Below are positions 57,537-64,000 of a DNA stretch of 64,000 nucleotides, piece after piece. The stretch spans positions 223,653,323 to 223,717,322 of the forward strand of contig CM053140.1 of assembly GCA_028571685.1 (NCBI GenBank), read 5' to 3'. Source of the DNA: Heterohyrax brucei (lineage: Eukaryota; Chordata; Mammalia; Hyracoidea; Procaviidae). The stretch's first letter is position 1. Every line of letters begins with the position of its first letter. The translations under genes were made by a program, and so were the position numbers. The notes under the pieces are model-generated. The model worked only from the letters and a program-made list of their open reading frames with translations. It made no database searches and was not told where the DNA came from.

Positions 57537-58825
57537 TAGCTTTGCATAGATGCCCTTTATTATGTTGAGTAATTTTCCTTCTATTCCTATTTTGCTTAGA
57601 GTTTGTTACATGAATGGCTATTGGACTTTGTCAAATGCCTTTTCTGCATCAATTAGTAAGATCAAGAGATTCTTTTGTTTCATTACGTGGTAGATAATAT
57701 TGCTTTTCAAATGTCAAATCATCCCTGCTTCCCTGATATGAATCCTATTTTGTCATGGTGAATTATTTTTTTGATATGTTGCTGAATCTTATTGGCTAGA
57801 ATTTTGCTGCAGACTTTTACATCTAAGTTCATGAGAGATATTGGTCTGTAATTTTCCTTTTGGAGGGGCTATCTATACCTTGTTTTGATATTAGAGTTAT
57901 TTTGGTTTCATAGAATGAATTTTGGAGTGTTCTGTCCTTTTCTATGCTGTGAAATACCTTTGGTAGTAGTGGTGTTAACTTCTCTCTAAACATTTCATAG
58001 AATTTTCCAGCAAAGCTCTCTGGACCATGAATTTTTTGGGGTGGTAGTTTTTTAATTACTTTTTCAATCTCTTCTTTGGTAATGGGTTTACTAAGTTATT
58101 CTACTTCAGTTTGTGTTAGCTTTGGTACGTAATGTGATTCTGGAAATTCCTATTAAAGTGCAATTCTTCATGATATTCCATTATTATCCTTTTAATGGAA
58201 TTGGGTCTGTTGTGCTATTGCCCATCTCATTTCTTATTTGGTTTATTTGCTTTCTTTCCTGTCTTTGTTTTGTCATTTTGGCCAATGGTTTATTGATTTT
58301 GTTGATCTTTTCAAAAAATCAGCTTATGGTTTTGTTAATTTTTTCCTTTTGTATTCCCTAGTATTTAGTTCTGCTCCAATTTTTATTATCTGTTTTCTTC
58401 TGGTGTCTGAGGGTTTCTTTTATTATTCTCTTTCTACTTGTTTGAGTTGCAGGGTTAATTCTTTGATTTGGGCCCTTTCTTCATTTTGAATATGTGATAC
58501 AAATTGACCTCTGTTTCTATTTTCCTGTATCCCATAGGTTCTGGTAAGATGTGTTTTCATTCTCATTTTACTCCACGAATTTATTTATTCCATCCTTGAT
58601 TTCTTCTAAAACCAAGAAGTTTGAGCATAGTGTTGTTCATTTTCCATGAATCTAAGTTTCTACTCATTCTTTTTCTGCTGTTGATTTCAACTTTAACAAC
58701 TTCATACTCTGAGAAAATGCTTTGCAGTATTTCAAGGCTATGGATTTTGTTAAGACCTTTATGGCCTAGTATGTGGTCACTTCTTGAGAATGGTACACGA
58801 GCATTGGACAAAAAGGTGTACTTGT

Positions 58826-58862
58826 CTGTTGTTCAACGGCACTTGGCTGGCTGGCTGTTGTT
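58826..58862 (+). repeat. 21-bp SINE-tail insert with 8-bp target duplication
   Basis: 'ctgttgtt' at 58826-58833 and 58855-58862 flanks 21 bases whose last 19 are 'acggcacttggctggctgg'. Removing the insert and one repeat gives normal L1 endonuclease text. Confidence 0.75.
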
Positions 58863-59799
58863 GGGTGGAGAGTTTTGTGTCTATGAGGTTGAGTTGGTTG
58901 GTTGTCCCACTATTGTGTTTCTTTCTGGATGATCTGTCCATTACCAAAAGTGGTGTGTTGAAGTCTCCTACTATTATTGTGGAGTATTCTATTTCACTTT
59001 TCAATGCTGTTAGGGTTTACTTGATGTATTTAGTAGCTGTATTGTTGGGTGTGCCGATATTCAATATTGTTATATCCTCCTTATGTATTGAAACTTCAAG
59101 CAATAAGTAGTGACCTTCTTTGGCCACAGTGGTGGAATTTATTTTAAAGTCTATTTTATCTGAGATTAATATCGCCACTTTTGCTCTTCTTTGTATGTTG
59201 TTAGCTAGGTATAGATTTTTCCATCCTTTGATTTTCAGTCTCTTGAGTCCAAGGTTTGTTTTTCTGTAAGCAGCATATAGATGGATACAGATTTTTTTAA
59301 ATCAATTCTGTTACTCCCTGTCTCTTGATTGATACCTTTAACCCAACTTACGTTTAATGTAATTATTGATAGGTATGAATTTTGTGCTGTCATTTTAGTG
59401 CATTTTTGTGTGTGCTGTTGATAGTTTCTTTGCTCCATTATTTTCTGTGCAGAGTCATTTTTCTTTATAGATTTTATTTTCTTCCTTGTCAGTGTTGTTG
59501 GTTTTATATATGTTGCTATTCCTAGATTTTGTTTCTTGTTTTGATGTGTAGTATTGTTAGTTTGTTTTATGGTTACCCCAATGTTCTCCCCGATGATCTA
59601 AGTTTAAACCAGTCTTTAAATTCTTTTTATCATCTTGACTTTCTCTCCTTCTGAAAGGTCTATGAATACATTAATTTGTCCCTCTTTTTGATATATTGTT
59701 GTCATCATTTACATACTGAGATTGCTGTATGCCTATTTTTAATATTTTAGCTCTGATTGAGTTTTGTGGATTCCCTATACAAATTGAACTCTGGATGCT

Positions 59800-61130
59800 G
59801 TGTCCAGAATTGTATCCTTGAGTATATATCTGATGTTATCAATTTTCTAATCCAAGAACTTCCTTCAGTATTTCTTACAATTGAGGTTTTGTTTTGCAAA
59901 GTCTATAACCTTTTGTTTATCTGGGAATGTCCAGTTTCACCATTATATTAGAGAGACAATTTTGCAGGATATATAATTCTTGGTTGGAAGCCCCCCCCCT
60001 CAACATTTTTTATATGTCATCCCATTGCCTTTTTGACAACATGGCTTCCATTGAGTAATCAGTGCTCAGTCATAATGACTCTCCTTTGTAAGTTACCTTT
60101 GGTTTGAACCTAGCTTCCTTTAAAAGCTTTTCCTTATCTTTAAGTTTGTTAAATTCAATTAAAATGTGTCTTGGTGTCTTTCTTTTGGGATCTACCTTCT
60201 GTGGAATTCAATGAGCATCTTGCAGAGACATCATCTTGTCTTTCATCATATCAGGGAAGTTTTCTGTCAGCAAATTTCAACATCTCTCCATATTTTCTAC
60301 TATCCCTCCCTGTTCTAGTACTACAAACATTCATAAATTATTCCTCCTGATAGATTCTGTCATGGGTTGAACTGTGTCCCCCCAAAAATGTCTGTGTTGA
60401 TTTGATTTGGCTGTGTGTCCCGATATGGTGTCCTTCCTCCCATGTGTTGTGAATCCTGCCTCTGTGAGATTGATGGTGAAGAATAGGTAACAGTTGTGTT
60501 AGGGAGGCAGGTCTCAAGCTACAAGCTTGTGGAATATAAGGGAGATAAGTGAGCAGAAGAATTTGGGAACTTCTTACCACTGACAGAGAAGCACCAAGAG
60601 CAGAGTACATCCTTTGGGTGAGGTTCCTGTGCTGAGATGCTCTCACTGGTTTGGACTCAGCCTACTCGACTGTGATAAATTCTCTCACTGAATGGACTTA
60701 CAATTTGTAAATAGATTTTCAGCTTACTGGACTGTCTCAATAAAGCTTCTCTTCATGAAACCTTCCACTGGTGGTATTTTCTGTTAGAGCAGTACCAGGT
60801 GGCTAAGACAGAGTCCCACGTAACTTGTAATGATTCTTCATTTTTCTTAATTCTTTCATCTGGTTCTTCCTCATAAAAGCTGGTGTCAGTTGCTTTCTCT
60901 TCAGTTTCACTAATTTTTCATTCCATTCCCTCAACTGTGCTCCCTTAACTTTCTATTAAGTTGTCAAACTCTGTGATTTTGTTAAGCTGCTGAATTTCAG
61001 ATTGTTGTTGCTTTATCAAGTCTTATAACTTGTTTAATTTTTCATTTTGTTCTGCTGCACTTCATCTAGTCACTTTCCTGATTTATTGAAGGGCTCTGTG
61101 CATTGCTCTTTTAAATTGTAGGAAGTCTTC
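59800..61130 (-). pseudogene. L1-B ORF1, split by LTR
   Basis: Text on both sides of the LTR at 60358-60810 matches the half-L1 ORF1 region: 'gcaggatatataattcttgg', 'aaaatgtgtcttggtgtctt', 'gggaagttttctgtcagc'. The N-terminal coiled-coil part is upstream, at 60811-61130. Frameshifted; no long frame survives. Confidence 0.75.
60358..60810 (+). mobile_element. MaLR-like solo LTR (old subfamily) in L1-B ORF1
   Basis: 'tgtcatgggttgaactgtgt' to 'ccaggtggctaagaca', 453 bases. Flanks 'gattc' and 'gagtc' are a likely 5-bp duplication with one change. Confidence 0.82.

Positions 61131-61141
<11 letters not shown>

Positions 61142-61164
<23 letters not shown>
61142..61164. repeat. T23 run
   Basis: Homopolymer at the L1-B ORF1 start region; the half-L1 has mixed sequence at the same place. 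Confidence 0.9.
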
Positions 61165-61169
61165 ATTCT

Positions 61170-62110
61170 TTGTTTCAGGCATTTTCAGAACCCATGGTGG
61201 TCTGCTTCTTTAAATGAATAGAAATTGATTGTTGTCTCTGAGCCATCAGAAAGTTTTTGTAATTTATTTGTTTGGTTAAATTGTAATCTAACTTACATAA
61301 ATATATTTTAACTTGGTTTTGACTGCCCAAGTCACAGAGTTGTTTGAGCTAGAGTGAGTACTGGAGCCTTAAAAATTCTGATGCCCTCTCATCTCTCTTT
61401 GTTTCCTGCTTAAATTCTAGGAGAAAAGCTCTGGCACACATGTAAAATGTCGCATTTCTGGCCCACATAGTATGCCAGAGTTTAGCATCCTGTATGGAGC
61501 AGAGAGGGGAGGTGGTGGCGGGAAAGGGTGTGGATAGAGAGAGAAATCAGCATGTAGGAAAGGGTTGAGCCATGAGAGTTTGTGGGCACTTTGCTTGTGA
61601 CGTGTCAGTGCAAGTCTCCTATGGCTCTCTAAGTGTAGTAGTTTGCAGCTCAGATTCCTCACTGAGAAAAACACATTCCTCTTGAATACTGCTGCTGCTC
61701 TTGGCTGCCAGCTGCCACCATGTTCTGTAGGTACAACTGTCCTCAGCTCAGCTTCTCAGCTTAGAAAGATATGCTTCATTCAGGCCCTGTTGCCCTGTCT
61801 GGCTGCCAGCTCTCATAGGACCTCAGGGGCAGCCGACCCAATCTCAGATTCCTCACTGAGCAAGATGTGCTCCACTCCCACACTGCTGCTCTTCATCTGT
61901 ACCTGTAGAAATGGGCCTCTCTGCAGCTGCAGAATCAGTTCTGATGAAGGTAGTTGTTCCCCTTCCTGTTGCCCAGTCTGACTTCTCAGCTTTGTGCTTT
62001 ATATTTGGGGGGTCCTAGAATGTTCTAATTATTCCATTGTTTTTTCGAGTCCTTTATTGTTAGAGTGATCAGAAGAAATGTGTGGCTTTTCCACCATCTT
62101 AGCTCCACTA
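61170..62110 (-). other. L1-B 5'UTR
   Basis: Relatively GC-rich, ends at 62110 in the reverse complement of an L1 5' start followed by 'gactcgaaaaaacaatgg'. Holds two related 'ctcagattcctcactgag' blocks (61648 and 61842), so part of the UTR is tandemly repeated. Promoter activity would run toward lower coordinates. Confidence 0.65.
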
Positions 62111-62899
62111 CTCTTAGTTAGGAGTTTTTAAATTACCTTTTTAATCTCGTCTTTTGTGATGGATTTATTAAATTGTTCTACTTCTGTTTGTGCTAGTTTT
62201 AAAAAATGATGATGTATTTCTAGAAATTTCCCATTTGCCCCAAATTTTCCAGTTTATTAGAGTACGGTTTTTCATAGTATTCTGTCACGATTCTTTCTAT
62301 TACAATTGAATCTGTTGTGATATTGATGATCTCATTTCTTATTCAAGTTATTTGTTTTCTGCTTTCTTTTGTCAGTTTGTCCAATGGTTTATCAGTTTTG
62401 TTGCTCTTTTCAAAAAACAGTTTTTGGTTTGTTCATTCTTTTTCTGATCTCTATTGCATTTAGTTCTTCTCTAATTTTTATTATCTGTTTTCTTCTGTTG
62501 TCGTAGGCATTCATTCTATTTCTACTCATTTGTATTGAAAGGCTAATTCTTTAATTTGGGATGTTCCTTCTTTTTTGGATATATGCATTTACTCAGGTAA
62601 ACTGACCTATGATCACTGCTTTTGCTGTGTCTCATTGGTTCTGTTAGGATGTGTTTTCATTCTAATTTGATTCTATGAATTTATTTCATCCATGATTTCT
62701 TCTATAAACCAATCATTTTTGAACAAGGTGTTGTTCAATTTCTTTGTATTTGACATTTTTCTTTCTTTTTTCTGTTATTGATTTGTACTTTTATGGGTTT
62801 ATAGTCAGAAAATATGTCTTGTATTATTTCAGTACTTTGAATTTTGTTAAGGATTGTTTTGTGGCCTAGCATGTTCAATTCTGGAGAATGTTCCATATG

Positions 62900-63486
62900 T
62901 TTTGGGAAAGAAAGTATAGTTGGTTCCCACTGAGTGAAGTGTTTTGTGTATGTCTATCAGGTCAAGTTGATTGACTGTGGCCTTAAGTTTTCTGCATTTT
63001 TATTGAGCTTTTTTCCTAGATGTTTTGGGCTTCACTGAGAGTGGTGTGTTGAAGTCTCCTGTCATTATTGTGGAGCTGTCTGTTTCTATTTTCAATGCAA
63101 TTAGTATTTGTTTTATGTATTTTGGAGTCCTGTCTTTGGATATAAAGATATTTAATATCGTTGTGTCCTTCTGGGGTTTTGATTCTTTAATAATTACATA
63201 ATGTTCTTCATTATTCAGTGTCATGGATTTTACTTTAAAGTCTGTTGTATGAGAGATTGATGTTGCCATTCCTGCTCTTTTTGAATGTTGTTAGCTTTAT
63301 ATGTTTTTCCTTCCTTTGAGTTTTAGATTGTTTGTGTCTTTAAGTCTAAGGTACATCTCCTGTAGGTAACATATAGATGGGTCATGTTCTTTTTATCCAA
63401 TCTACCACTGTCCATCTCTTTATCTGTGTACTTAGTTCATTTACATTACACATGATTATTGACTTATATGAGTTTAGTATTGTCAT
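62900..63486 (-). pseudogene. L1-A ORF2 endonuclease
   Basis: Start text 'MTILNSYKSIIMCNVN' near 63486 matches the ORF2 N-terminus. At 63269-63000 the frame reads 'STIMTGDFNTPLSVKPKTSRKK', the conserved APE-endonuclease block also seen in L1-B. Frameshifts separate the two. Confidence 0.85.
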
Positions 63487-63589
63487 TTTGGTGTCTTTTG
63501 TGTTGTAGGCAATTCCTTTGTTCCATTTAATGTTCTGTGCTGAATCTTTTTTCTTTACATGTTTTCTTTTCATCTATTTTAATGTTGGT

Positions 63590-64000
63590 GGGTTTGTATT
63601 TGAGAGACAATTTAGTTAGCTATATAATTCTTGGCTCACAATTATTTTCCTTCAACTTTTTGTATGTATCATCTCATTGCCTTCTTGCTAGCACAGTCTT
63701 CCATGAGTAAAGTTTACTCTTACTGACTCTCCTTTGTAGATAGTTATTTGTTTATCCCTAGCCACTTTAAAAAATTTTTTTTCTTTAATTTTTGTAAGTT
63801 TAATTACAAGATGCTTTGGTACATTACAAGATGCTTTGGTACATTTCTTTTGAGGTTTACCCTGTGTGGAATCCAATAAGTGTCCTAGATAGATATTTTT
63901 CATCTTTGATGATATTACAGAAGTTTTCTGTCAGCAAATCTTTGACAATTCTCTCTGTATTCTCTGTTATCCCCCTTGTTCTGGTACTGCAAGGAATTGT
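63590..64000 (-). pseudogene. L1-A ORF1, C-terminal part
   Basis: The minus-strand frame 63903-63688 reads 'PKHLVIKLTKIKEK' and 'DKQITIYKGESVRVNF', the ORF1p RNA-binding region. A 20-bp tandem duplication breaks it at 63803-63842. Confidence 0.78.
63803..63842. repeat. 20-bp tandem duplication in L1-A ORF1
   Basis: 'attacaagatgctttggtac' occurs twice in a row. The other L1 copies have it once, so it arose after insertion and shifts the frame. Confidence 0.9.

Larger units (their letters stand above)
55300..59393 (-). pseudogene. L1-B ORF2, decayed
   Basis: Starts near 59393 with 'MTAQNSYLSIITLNV', the usual ORF2 N-terminus (APE endonuclease). At 59004-58777 comes 'GDFNTPLLVMDRSSRKK', the endonuclease block with the catalytic Asp/Asn, interrupted by a 21-bp insert. 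RT, C-terminal and 3' parts follow to about 55300. ORF2 would nick DNA and reverse transcribe at the target. Stops, frameshifts, a SINE and an LTR disable it. Confidence 0.85.
54188..62110 (-). mobile_element. L1-B, near full-length, inserted in L1-A
   Basis: From a T-rich run (poly-A) at 54181-54205 and 3'UTR to an L1 5' end at 62110 ('ccaccatcttagctcc', reverse of the usual GGCCAAGATGG start). About 6.6 kb remain after removing a SINE, a SINE/LTR nest, a MaLR-like LTR and a 21-bp tail insert. L1-A text is continuous across the two edges, and 'tttagttgggaattttt' / 'cttagttaggagttttt' look like an eroded target duplication. Many stops; inactive. Confidence 0.85.
62111..64000 (-). mobile_element. 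L1-A, 5' half (runs off window)
   Basis: Continues ORF2 from the point lost at 54187. The reverse transcriptase N-terminal part lies at 62130-62900, then endonuclease, then the ORF2 start near 63486, and ORF1 from about 63590 to beyond the window end. Confidence 0.85.

Noticed and set aside
1..64000. CRISPR-like or bacterial operon structures
   Set aside because: No regularly spaced identical repeats with unique spacers, no ribosome-binding sites ahead of long frames; the content is wholly mammalian repeats.

Overview
The window is mammalian, non-genic DNA and is almost certainly from an afrotherian such as elephant. The evidence is a set of repeats I recognise from memory as Afrotheria-specific: a tRNA-derived SINE (AfroSINE type) and an RTE-clade LINE (RTE1_LA type) whose 3' end carries the TTGTTGTTAGGTGCC motif. 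Alongside them are L1, L2, MIR, hAT (Charlie/MER5), mariner, MaLR-like LTRs and a class II endogenous retrovirus. Family names are recalled, not searched. I found no host exon, tRNA, rRNA, CRISPR array or operon. All coding-like stretches are decayed transposon proteins, or antisense readings of them.

Layout. 0-8 kb: unique DNA, RTE and hAT debris, and two related unclassified repeats. 8.4-11.3 kb: antisense ERV internal sequence with an unrelated LTR inserted. 11.3-16.5 kb: two antisense RTE copies; the longer keeps endonuclease and reverse transcriptase remnants and is split by a MaLR-like LTR. 17.9-23.8 kb: an antisense L1 carrying three separate insertions, namely an RTE, an unidentified 351-bp retroposed piece, and a full-length 'half-L1' (5'UTR plus ORF1, no ORF2) with a perfect 14-bp target duplication. 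24.4-26.9 kb: a 2.5-kb class II ERV with LTRs, lysine-type primer site, repeat-rich leader, 29-codon gag start, env remnant and perfect 6-bp target duplication, inserted in an older RTE. 27-34 kb: mostly unique sequence with MIR, MER5, SINEs and two MaLR-like LTRs in opposite orientation. 34-43 kb: a sense L1 5' end, two fold-back mariner copies, RTE, L2. 46-48.5 kb: an old L1 with a recent 131-bp templated duplication. 49-64 kb: an antisense L1 (A) into which a near full-length antisense L1 (B, 54.2-62.1 kb) inserted; both carry further SINEs, LTRs and an RTE.

The most unusual signals are: (1) seven 16-75 bp fragments sharing the core GGCACTTGG, two of them 19-21 bp inserts with their own target duplications inside LINEs; (2) the half-L1; (3) an ERV whose two LTRs differ drastically inside R, the 3' LTR alone carrying a perfect 13-bp hairpin; (4) a 174-bp near-identical tract shared by two otherwise diverged inverted LTRs, suggesting gene conversion; (5) fold-back mariners of one composite design.

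Boundaries come from hand alignment and are approximate unless a target duplication fixes them.
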